Below the pieces are notes generated by a model. It was not told where the DNA came from. It saw only the letters and a list, made by a program, of their open reading frames with translations, and did no database searches. A stretch of 33,689 bases of DNA from Methylobacterium sp. GXS13. Lineage in GTDB: Bacteria; Pseudomonadota; Alphaproteobacteria; Rhizobiales; Beijerinckiaceae. Location of the stretch: contig NZ_LKKO01000060.1 of the NCBI RefSeq assembly GCF_001455965.1, forward strand, positions 1 to 33,689, in the 5' to 3' direction. Of this stretch, positions 26,280 to 33,689 are shown piece after piece (positions within the stretch are counted from its first letter, which is position 1; the number at the start of each line of letters is the position of its first letter). The position numbers were made by a program, and so were the translations under genes.

Positions 26280-26991
26280 TAGCGGCTCATTCGGCTCAGA
26301 CGCCTGTGTTGGTTCGGCGATCGGTCCGGGCTCAGCCTCGCGGTTGCATCCCTGATCCTCGTCGGTGGTCGTCTCCGCCAAAACGCACCTTTCTCCGCCG
26401 ACGCCGCGCCACCACTCACGACCCCGGCAAATGGTGCGCATCCGCGCCAGACGAAGGCCCTAGATGCCTCGCCCAAGCCTAGGCCGGAGAGATCATGCTG
26501 GCAGGGTCGAACGACCGCAACAAGCGCGTAGCCGACAGGTAAATAGAGGTCAACGGTGCAACTGCCCGCCGCCCCTGCGGCAGGATCGGGCGATCGGACG
26601 ACCCGCGCGCGCCCGGTCTTGATGTTGCACACGCGGCTGTTGCCTCAGAGATGGTGCGACACAGCACAGATTTCACCCTTTGGAATCGCCGCGTGCCGTG
26701 GGCGGACGCTGGATCGATCGGCAGACGCGCGGCGGCGCAATCGACGATTGTAGGCGCCGCCGTCACGCGCGGCACCAATCGCCCGCGCAGTCCGGACCTG
26801 ACGCCCGCGCACGCCACCAGCCGGCAATGCGACCGGCCCCGCCGTGTCGATCGGATCCGGCGTCGGCCCGAAGGGGTGGTCGGGCCAGCTGGATATACCT
26901 GACCGACGGCGCGAGGATCGCGACGAATCCGCAAGTGCGCATCGCGCCGCGGAAGATCGCCTCGGACCCTCGGCGCCAGCGGGCCATTCAC
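26280..26991. other. Intergenic region between the GT2 and flippase genes
   Basis: About 700 bases, of which the first 100-160 may encode an N-terminal extension of the flippase. The rest has Arg/Ala/Pro-rich open frames on both strands with no recognisable product. Confidence 0.4.
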
Positions 26992-27870
26992 TCACAGACG
27001 CAGGACTTTCTCGGGTTCGAGACGCCCCCTCAGGACGTCAAAGACGGCGAGAGCGTTGCCCTTCAGCCGTCCCAACCTATCCTCGCCGTCCTTTAGAAAG
27101 ACCGTTTTGACGGCGTTGGCGAGGATATTCTTAGCTATGTGGCCCACCGCCTTTGTGAGGGTCATGTTGCTTTTCCGGTGAAGATAAAGCGGATTGACGA
27201 CTTGAGAGTAACCCAGCCGGATTCCGGGCACACGGCCGCCTCTGAACCCAAGATGGATCCCGCACGCAGTGTTCAGTCGAACGACCCTACCGCGTCGGGC
27301 CACCTGTGCGCCGAAATCCCGGTCCTCCTGCCATCCGTAGAGCACCAATCGCTCGTCGAATGCCAAGCCAGTCAAGGAAGTCCGTCGGAACGCCATGTTG
27401 CAGCCGTAAGGGCTGAAGCTCTCCACCAGCGTCGGTTTGGTCGTATCCAAGCTGATCGCGCGCAGCCGTCGAAGCGCATCGTCGAACGCAATGGCCTTGC
27501 CGTTGATCCCATCCGCAATGACTTCGCCGGTCGCCCCGGCGACGCCGGCGTCCGTTGTAAACATACCGACCATCGCCTTCACGTAGTCGCCATGCGCGAC
27601 GAAATCATCGTCGAAAAAGATTACCAGATCCGTGTCGGCCGGCAGATTGGCCAGCGCGTTATTGCGCTGCTTCGTCAGTCCGGCCGGTCCGTAGAGAACG
27701 TGCACATCGTCGGCCGACAGGTCGTGCGGGACGTCATCCTGTGAATGGCAGGCGATGAGGATCTTCTCGATCGGGTAGCTCTGGTCCTTCAACGACGCGA
27801 GGCATCTCGCTACGACGCTTGGACGCCCCTTGGTCGCGATCGCCACGGCCACCCGGAAAGTGCTCATCAT
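26992..27870 (-). CDS. GT2-family glycosyltransferase
   Basis: Predicted GT-A glycosyltransferase of 292 residues (291 if the second ATG is used). RVAVAIATKGRPSVVARCLASL opens the fold, VHVLYGPAGLTKQRNNAL is the loop before the active site, and VIFFDDDFVAHGDY (D87-D89) is the metal-binding region. SPYGCNMAFRRTSLTGLAFDERLVLYGWQEDRDFGAQV contains the conserved ED base motif (WQEDRD). Such proteins extend EPS repeat units; sugar and linkage cannot be told from sequence. The ribosome site is weak. Its product and the ExoO-like GT2 give two inverting transferases on the reverse strand near the flippase. Confidence 0.88.
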   Translation of the reverse strand: MMSTFRVAVAIATKGRPSVVARCLASLKDQSYPIEKILIACHSQDDVPHDLSADDVHVLYGPAGLTKQRNNALANLPADTDLVIFFDDDFVAHGDYVKAMVGMFTTDAGVAGATGEVIADGINGKAIAFDDALRRLRAISLDTTKPTLVESFSPYGCNMAFRRTSLTGLAFDERLVLYGWQEDRDFGAQVARRGRVVRLNTACGIHLGFRGGRVPGIRLGYSQVVNPLYLHRKSNMTLTKAVGHIAKNILANAVKTVFLKDGEDRLGRLKGNALAVFDVLRGRLEPEKVLRL

Positions 27871-28272
27871 CGGTCACTCGTTCCCATCAGTTGGAACCCC
27901 TAGCACTGGCAGCCTGACGGCGGCAGAGACTTTACAAAGGTTGAATTACCGGCATCCACAATCTGGCGTTCGTTGCAGATGGCTGACAGGGGGTACGCCG
28001 TGCCGCAACATCGCTGCTGGCTCGAGCGCGAAGCCGGCGCTGCTCTGAGTTGCGACTCAACCAGCGATGGCCGCTGACCTCAGGGCCGTACGTCGATTGA
28101 GTGTCGCGCGTGCGTGAAGCCGTCATAATCGTCGCGCCGTGTCATCGGGCGGACGGCCACTCCGGGATCGTTCCGACCGGCGCGCACCCTGGGGTTTGCG
28201 AGGCTCTGCAGCGCTTCTGCGGGGCGCTAAACGTCCGGCGGGCACCCGCCCGGGCCGAACCGCTGCCGGCGA
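27871..28272. other. Intergenic region; nothing recognised
   Basis: About 400 bases between two reverse genes. No motif, promoter pair or gene could be supported. Confidence 0.4.
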
Positions 28273-29170
28273 TCATTGCTGGGGGAACGTTACGACGATC
28301 TCGACGTCGTCGGCGCCCATCCCGAACGGGGTGTGGGCTAGACCGCTTGTGTAGATCTTCGGTTCACGGTCGCGCCGAAGATTGAACGGTATGCCGGCGG
28401 TGCCGAACGCCCGAACGGCTCGTTCCTGGGACGAAGTCAGACCGTGATTGTTGCCCCTGATCAGGATCCCTGACCTCGGTTTGGTAGAGATACCGAGCAT
28501 GATCCCCGACGACACGTTCCAACCAGCATCGCTGAGGGCGTCCTGGAGCTGGACGCCGAGCGGCTGCGTTTGAATGTCGACGCCGTTGTAATCGATCGAG
28601 ACGTTGTCCGGATGGGCTCTCAATCCGCGTGTAAGGACTTTTGCCGCCTCAGCGCTGATTGGCGCGTTTCGCAGACCCTTGCGCGACTCATTTGGCTGCG
28701 ATCCCTGCCCCAGCTGACGTGGCGGCTGCACCACCGTAACCCGTGGCAAGAGCCGCTCGTCGGAAGGGGCCGACGGCTCGGACTTGCCTAGATTTTGTCC
28801 GGCGGCCTGATCGGCCGAGCTTCCCTCCGCGCGGGACGGCTCCGTGCTCCCGGAGGACGCCAGCTCAGGTTGCTTAGGGTTCGATTTTGCGATCGCAGCA
28901 TCCCGTCTGTGCGTCAGAGCCGAGCCTGCCGCTGCCAATCCCAGCAACATCATCGCGGAAGGTGGCTACGAGTGACCAGAGTAAGATACGATCCCAGGCA
29001 CCGCTACCGAGTCCGATGAAGACAGCTGAAGACGCCCCCTCGGCGTCAGCTATCTGGTCGGCCTCATTTGATCTGACGCCAGTCATGATGCTCATCTGCA
29101 AAATCACCGCGGAGCACAGAAATCCCAGCTTATACCGGATTGTGGACTTGCTATGTGGGATCATGGTCAA
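28273..29170 (-). pseudogene. Single-pass membrane protein of unknown function, apparently split by one frameshift
   Basis: Two overlapping reverse frames look like one gene of about 295 residues. The first begins at ATG 29170 and reads to GAWDRILLWSLVATF. The second picks up at 28953 with MMLLGLAAAGSALTHRRDA. Joined near 28955 they form one continuous transmembrane helix (LLWSLVATF plus MMLLGLAAAGSAL) followed by a basic flank, which neither frame has alone; the second frame also lacks a ribosome site and has a TAG right before it. After a charged linker rich in S, P, E and Q, the last 125 residues form an alpha/beta domain (VSIDYNGVDIQTQPLGVQLQDALSDAGWNV ... DDVEIVVTFP). I do not recognise a function. 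It could instead be two genes, or an intact gene with a sequencing error. Confidence 0.55.
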
Positions 29171-30052
29171 AAGCGAGCGCTTAAGCGTGTTGATTTATGC
29201 AGCGAAGGCAAACGGAGACCCCTTATAATTAGTTGGTTAATGCGTCGCTGCGCGCTTCGTGCCGTGCGGGTAAGTTAGATACGTCGCGGCGGTATCGCGA
29301 GGTTCTGGCACAGTCGCATACCTGTCCAGTATTACGGCCACACGTGCCCCGTCCCACGAGCGATCCGTCATACGCCGACCGGGCGAAGAAGGGAGTGACC
29401 CGGACGCTGGATTGGCGCGTGCATGCTGACGCCACCGCCGATGGTCGTGGAGGCGCGCCGACATGAAAAGCCTGTCGAGTCACGTGCTCGGGCGAGGCGT
29501 GATGATATCACGGGCCGCTTCGGTCTCGCTGATCGGGCTGTCGGTCCTGGCGGGGGCAGGATACGACTCCAGGTCGGCGGCCACAGTGGAATTAGTCCAG
29601 CGGCAGCTGCGTCCGGCCGCGCTGCGCGTGGGTACCCAGGGTGCTGCCCCGCACAAGTCAGCGTGACGCTGCGGCGAGCGCCTCTGGCTCGGGATCGAGG
29701 TCGACAGCGCTGCGGCCGAGATCCATGCGGATCAAGTAGTCCACTTCGGCATGGCTTACGACGATGGGCCGCCCGCGGCCTCGCCGCATTCGGTCGGTGA
29801 ACGCGCCCGCGCTAGCGATGCTAACAGGCAGCCTCCTGCTCCGAACCATCGGGTCCGACCGACCCGGCGCACCCGGGTTCAAGGACAGATCTAGGACCGA
29901 TCTGAGGCGCTGGCAGCCCGGTTGCAACGCGACAAGGTTGCTGAACAGGACTATTCTATAATTAATCGGCGGTGATCGTTACTGATAGGCCCACGGGCGC
30001 AGGTAGAGGGACATGAGCATCCAGCGCTGGTCGACGGGCCCTTCCCGGGGGC
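29171..30052. other. Intergenic region; nothing recognised
   Basis: About 880 bases without a supportable gene. TATAAT sequences occur at 29224-29229 and 29957-29962, but neither has a -35 box at 16-18 bases. A 67-codon forward frame at 29463-29666 starts with a hydrophobic segment but shows no homology I know. Confidence 0.35.
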
Positions 30053-30304
30053 CGGCCCCTCCTCAATGGGGCGTGCCAGCGCCCATCGCTGCGCCGCATC
30101 CAGCTTGGGCCAGTTGCTTGGTGCCGTGCGGCCGATCAGCCCCGCCGGACTGTCTGCGATAAAGGCCGGCACCCAGTTGTGCAACGTCTGCAAGCCCACC
30201 GCGCGATCCGAACCGAAACCCCCCCTGTGGCTGCTGCCGGCATCGTCCGCAGTTAACGCCAAAAGCAGGCGGTTCTGGCCGGCGTCCCAGCACGCCCGAG
30301 CCAA
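30053..30304 (-). pseudogene. Remnant of an IS630-family transposase N-terminus
   Basis: The reverse frame contains SDRAVGLQTLHNWVPAF followed by SPAGLIGRTAP, then PKLDAAQRWALARPIEEGP. This order matches the N-terminal helix-turn-helix and linker of a common alphaproteobacterial IS630 subgroup (pattern DRQTLRDWV-F-EGPAGL--R-APG-P-KL---QR-AL---VE-GP). The match stops after EEGP; the catalytic domain is missing. Substitutions such as ADSPAGL for AEGPAGL suggest age. It differs in sequence from the IS630 at 21.6-24.0 kb, so it came from another element. Confidence 0.65.
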
Positions 30305-30859
30305 TCACTAAAGATCGTCGGTACCAAAATTCTCGCGACGGGACACGGCAGTGCACAGGGCAAACGCTCCTGGTTCGCCCCATCGCATTACAGCTGCCGC
30401 GCTGCAAAAACCCCGTGAGGTCTCGTCACCGTTGATTGAGATAGGGAAGAGCCTCGGCGGGCGTTCGAGAGTCTTCGGAACTGGACTTTCGCCAAACCGC
30501 CGCCCCGACGAGACCGGACCGCGCGCCCTATGACCTCAAATGCGCGTCACAGCGTGTGGGTCGCAGTGCCGGCCGGAGACGTGTTCGGGCGATACGTCAG
30601 ATCGGCATGGCGGCGAACTCCGACGGGTCAGGTGGTGCCCACCGAGAGAACGGGTGGGTCTCGACCTATCTACCCAGAGCCGTCCGGCTCGGTCGCGAGC
30701 CTTCGGCAAAAGCGGCTGACGTTGCCGTTCGTCATGCGCGCCGGACCGAGGCGCGATCCGGGCGCAAGTTGGCGGGGCGTTCAACGACCGGTACCCTACG
30801 CATAGGCCCAGATCTGCGGCATTGATGTGCCCGACTCTGCGTTTATAAGGAGCCACCCA
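30305..30859. other. Intergenic region upstream of the second GH16 gene
   Basis: About 550 bases with no supportable gene; probably contains the promoter of the GH16 gene, though no clear boxes are seen. Confidence 0.4.
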
Positions 30860-31777
30860 TTGAGCGCGACCATAATGAAGAGACTGATCTTTGCCATTCT
30901 GGCCGCCTCGATTGCGCAATCGGCGCCTCTGGCTGCGGATCAGGCTACGTCGACGAGCGCGCTCGTACCATCCGCTGCTGTGGGCATGAGACTGATCTTC
31001 CGGGACGAGTTCGACGCACCGCTGGACCCGACAAAATGGTACTTCGGTCCCAAGCCGGACGGCGGCCAGTGGGGCGGCGCGCATTTCGTTGGTAGGGACG
31101 AGCCGCAATTTAGCGACGTGTATCGGGTTCACGACGGTGTGCTGCGCATTCGCGCTCACCACGATCTGAATTATCGCGATCCCGAGAATTGGGGATGGAA
31201 GGAACCGGGCCCGAAAAACCCTATGCCCAATGATCAGGCTTGGAAGCCCGGTCGCACATGGTACTCAGGGCAACTCTCGTTGGCTTTCCCGGACGGACAT
31301 GCCACGGCTGCCGTGCGGAAAGGCTATTTCGAAGTCCGCGCCAAGCTCCCCAGCACCCCAGGCGCGTGGTCAGCTCCGCTCTGGCTCCTCAACGTGCCGT
31401 CAATCAAGGAGCAGAAATCGTCGGTCGAGATCGATATCGAAGCCTACGGGGCTTTCCCGACACATTGGAATCCGTCGATCCACAACTGGGGGCCGGGCGG
31501 AGACCCGCATGCTTTCCTCACAGGCGACTTGACGGTCGGCGATATCACGACGGATTATCACACCTATGGCATTCAGATTACCGAGACGGAGGTGGTCTGG
31601 TATTTCGATGACAAAGAGGTGTTCCGCAGACCGCTGTACCGCGCCGCTGACCCGACGTTGGGGAAGTTCTTCGCCATCGTGGACCTCGCGATCTCCTATG
31701 ATTGGCCGGTGCATATTCCGCCGAGCGGTTATATCGACCTGTTGATCGACCGGATCTCCGTCTACTCAGCCGACTGA
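30860..31777 (+). CDS. Secreted glycoside hydrolase family 16 (EXDXE type)
   Basis: Predicted endo-beta-glycanase of 305 residues. AAGGAG at 30847-30852 lies seven bases before TTG 30860, while ATG 30875 would be 22 bases away, so TTG is the likely start; the ATG would remove only five residues. A signal peptide follows (KRLIFAILAASIAQSAPLAA). GH16 features are LIFRDEFDAPLDPTKWYFG, GYFEVRAKLPSTPGAWSAPLWLL and the active strand VEIDIEAYG with E190, D192 and E194. The spacing is EXDXE without the beta-bulge residue, as in lichenase-type enzymes, unlike the EXDXXE of the other GH16 at 3998-4897. Substrate is unknown; cutting the local EPS or a plant or algal beta-glucan are both possible. It lies between an IS630 remnant and an IS701 element. 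Confidence 0.9.
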   Translation: MSATIMKRLIFAILAASIAQSAPLAADQATSTSALVPSAAVGMRLIFRDEFDAPLDPTKWYFGPKPDGGQWGGAHFVGRDEPQFSDVYRVHDGVLRIRAHHDLNYRDPENWGWKEPGPKNPMPNDQAWKPGRTWYSGQLSLAFPDGHATAAVRKGYFEVRAKLPSTPGAWSAPLWLLNVPSIKEQKSSVEIDIEAYGAFPTHWNPSIHNWGPGGDPHAFLTGDLTVGDITTDYHTYGIQITETEVVWYFDDKEVFRRPLYRAADPTLGKFFAIVDLAISYDWPVHIPPSGYIDLLIDRISVYSAD

Positions 31778-31782
31778 TCTCA

Positions 31783-31800
31783 GGTCGCGCCGATGCGACC
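31783..31800 (+). terminator. Short hairpin after the second GH16 gene
   Basis: GGTCGC and GCGACC form a perfect 6-base stem with a six-base loop, starting five bases after the stop codon. There is no T-tract, so termination is only possible, not shown. Confidence 0.3.
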
Positions 31801-32097
31801 GCAACGCGGCGACGGGGTGCCCGGATGCCGCCAAGATCGAGCACAGCCGGCGTATCAGTACCACGCGGTCACCCTCGTTAACTATCGACCACGAGCGCAA
31901 AGCGAAGCGGAACGCCTCGAGGCCGATCGCCCGCGATCACGCTGGACCGCGAACGTCGCGACGACATGGTTTCCCGCAAATCGGCGATTATCGCCGGGGC
32001 AGCCTGATGCGGGCGAAGCGTTCATTGCCGAACACCAAGTTACTCCGGCATGGTGCAGGCCTCCGCCCCCGACATCGAGTCCGAATGCGACTCAGCC
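31801..32097. other. Intergenic region before IS701; nothing recognised
   Basis: About 300 bases between the GH16 hairpin and the IS701 target site. No gene or site could be supported. Confidence 0.4.
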
Positions 32098-32101
32098 CTA
32101 A

Positions 32102-33582
32102 CACTACTGTGTCATAAGATTTTGGAGTAGGAATGGTGATTCGATCTCGTGATGGATTGAGGCATGGATCGCTCAAACTCACCGTTGGCTGCCGACCAAC
32201 TGCGTTTCGCGGCCTATCTGGAAGCCTTGTCGGGTACCCTTGGCCATGCTGATCGGATCGCCCCGCTGAAGGCCTACTGCACGGCTCTCCTTCTACCAGG
32301 TGCTCGCAAGAGCATCGAGCCGTTGGCGGCCCGGATCGCGCCGGCGCGTGTCCAGGCCACCCATCAGGCGCTGCATCACTTCGTGGCCAAGGGCGAATGG
32401 TCGGACGAGGCTTTGCTGGCCCAGGTACGCAGCGAAGTCTTGCCTTTGATCGAGCGTCACGATTCGATCCAGGCCTGGATCGTTGACGATACGGGCTTTC
32501 CTAAGAAAGGCCGCTACTCGGTCGGGGTGGGACGGCAATACTGCGGTCAGATCGGCAAGCAGGACAACTGTCAGGTTGCCGTGACCCTCTCGGTGGCCAA
32601 CACCCAGGCCAGCCTGCCGGTAGCCTATCGCCTCTACCTGCCGGAAGCCTGGGCCTATGATGCCGAGCGGCGCAGCAAGGCCGGCGTGCCCGAGGATATC
32701 AGCTTTCGGACCAAGCCAGAGATCGCGCTGGATCAGATCCGAGCAGCCTTGGCCCATGGGGTACCATCCGGCCTCGTTCTGGCAGATGCCGGATACGGGA
32801 TCGACACGGCCTTCCGCACGGCGCTGACGGCTTTGGGCTTGTCCTACAGTGTGGGTGTTCAGTCCTCGACGAGCCTGTGGCCTCCCGGAACGGCACCGCT
32901 GCCGCCCAAACCTTGGAGCGGACGCGGGCGCCCACCCACCCGGGTGCGACGGAGCCCTGAGCAAAAGCCACTCTCGGCAGAGAAGCTGGCTCGGTCTCTG
33001 CCGGAGACCGCTTGGCAGCACGTCACATGGCGCGCTGGCACGAACGGTGTGCTGACCTCGCGCTTTGCGGCCGTGCGGGCGCGCCCGGCGCATCGAGATG
33101 AGCTTCGACACGAGCCACGTCCCGAGGAGTGGTTCCTGATCGAGTGGCCGGACGGCGAGGAGACGCCAACCAAGTACTGGCTCTCGACCCTGCCGGCAGA
33201 CACGTCCCTGGCCGAGTTGGTCGGCCGAACGAAGCTGCGCTGGCGCAGCGAGCGAGATTACCAAGAGCTCAAACAGGAGATTGGGCTCGGCCACTACGAG
33301 GGGCGAAGCTGGCGCGGCTTCCATCATCACGCCAGCCTATGCATCGCGGCCTACGGCTTCCTGGTCTCCGAGCGGGGCCGCTTTCCCCCCTCAGCCCCAG
33401 AGTTCACCGAGCGGAAAGCGCTTGCCCTACCCGCCGGTTACAGACCCCGCGGTACCCCCGATCCGGCCCGAGCGACACGTGCCTGACTCCATCGCGACCT
33501 TGCGCCTGAAGCTGGCATTGGCACTCGCTCGAACCCTGCAACGATGTCCCTGCTGCCAACAGAACTTTATGACACAGTAGTA
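32102..33582 (+). mobile_element. IS701-family insertion sequence with CTAA target duplication
   Basis: The element is 1481 bases. Its ends share ACTACTGTGTCATAA (32103-32117, and reversed at 33567-33581). It is flanked by CTAA at 32098-32101 and 33583-33586, which fits the four-base YTAR target duplication of IS701. Ends and duplication are intact, which suggests a recent insertion, but the transposase frame is broken near its C-terminus. Confidence 0.88.
32164..33580 (+). pseudogene. IS701-family DDE transposase, frameshifted near the C-terminus
   Basis: The frame from ATG 32164 carries the full DDE catalytic core: WIVDDTGFPKKGRYSVGVGRQ (D108), LVLADAGYG (D208) and DYQELKQEIGLGHYEGRSWRG (E368). 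It runs to a stop at 33486 with an unrelated ending (GTPDPARATRA). In the other frame the expected C-terminus continues as PIRPERHVPDSIATLRLK ... CPCCQQNFMTQ to the stop at 33578-33580. Removing one base in the C5 run at about 33452-33457 restores one protein of about 470 residues. The break lies after the catalytic Glu, so activity may be reduced or lost. A homopolymer sequencing error is a fair alternative. Confidence 0.85.
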
Positions 33583-33586
33583 CTAA

Positions 33587-33689
33587 GAGCCCGTCCGAAA
33601 ATGGTCTGAGGCGGGGTTGAGTGGCCGGGATGACGATGCTTCCAGGAGGGTGCTGAAGCCTGACCTGGAAGCGCCATGTGGACCCCGAC
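33587..33689. mobile_element. Possible end of another IS at the window edge
   Basis: Directly after the CTAA duplication the sequence starts GAGCCCGTCCGAAAA, which resembles the terminal repeats of IS5-like elements, and runs into a frame reading LTWKRHVDPD at the window edge. Only about 100 bases are visible, so family and completeness cannot be settled. Confidence 0.35.

Noticed and set aside
29224..29229. TATAAT as a promoter -10 box
   Set aside because: No -35-like hexamer at 16-18 bases upstream and no gene close downstream.
1..33689. CRISPR array, toxin-antitoxin or phage-defence system
   Set aside because: No regularly spaced repeats and no recognisable defence genes were seen.

Overview
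The window is GC-rich DNA that reads like an accessory exopolysaccharide (EPS) region of an alphaproteobacterium, most like Methylobacterium or its relatives in Hyphomicrobiales. This placement is inferred from gene style (ExoF-, ExoQ- and ExoT-like proteins), base composition and IS types; no rRNA or housekeeping marker is present to prove it.

Layout. 1-3.2 kb: a broken reverse-strand gene for a membrane protein with a Sel1-like C-terminus. 4.0-9.5 kb, forward: secreted GH16 glycanase, GT32-type glycosyltransferase, ExoF/Wza-like export protein, Wzy/ExoQ-like polymerase. 10.4-19.7 kb: FkbM methyltransferase, a galactofuranosyltransferase-like gene (reverse), GT4 glycosyltransferase, UDP-galactopyranose mutase (glf), a short kinase-less Wzz protein, and a GMC flavoprotein fused to an SDR epimerase/reductase. 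20.4-29.2 kb, mostly reverse: GT2 glycosyltransferase, an IS630 element interrupted by an IS110/IS1111 element, a Wzx/ExoT-like flippase, a second GT2, and a broken membrane protein gene. 30-33.7 kb: an IS630 remnant, a second GH16 glycanase, an IS701 element with target duplication, and the edge of one more IS-like sequence.

Together the genes outline a Wzx/Wzy-type polysaccharide pathway. Glycosyltransferases build a repeat unit that probably contains galactofuranose (glf plus the galactofuranosyltransferase-like gene). The flippase exports it, Wzy polymerises it, Wzz sets chain length, ExoF carries it through the outer membrane, and the GH16 enzymes may trim it. An initiating sugar-phosphate transferase (ExoY/WbaP) and a tyrosine kinase are not in the window.

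The most unusual items are the GMC-SDR fusion, which could be a one-chain oxidise-then-reduce sugar epimerase, and the nested IS1111 element, whose non-coding segment contains near-copies of both of its own insertion junctions, as a guide RNA might. Genes are separated by unusually long gaps of 0.4-0.9 kb. Several reading frames are broken, two of the breaks next to homopolymers, so gene decay and sequencing error both need considering.
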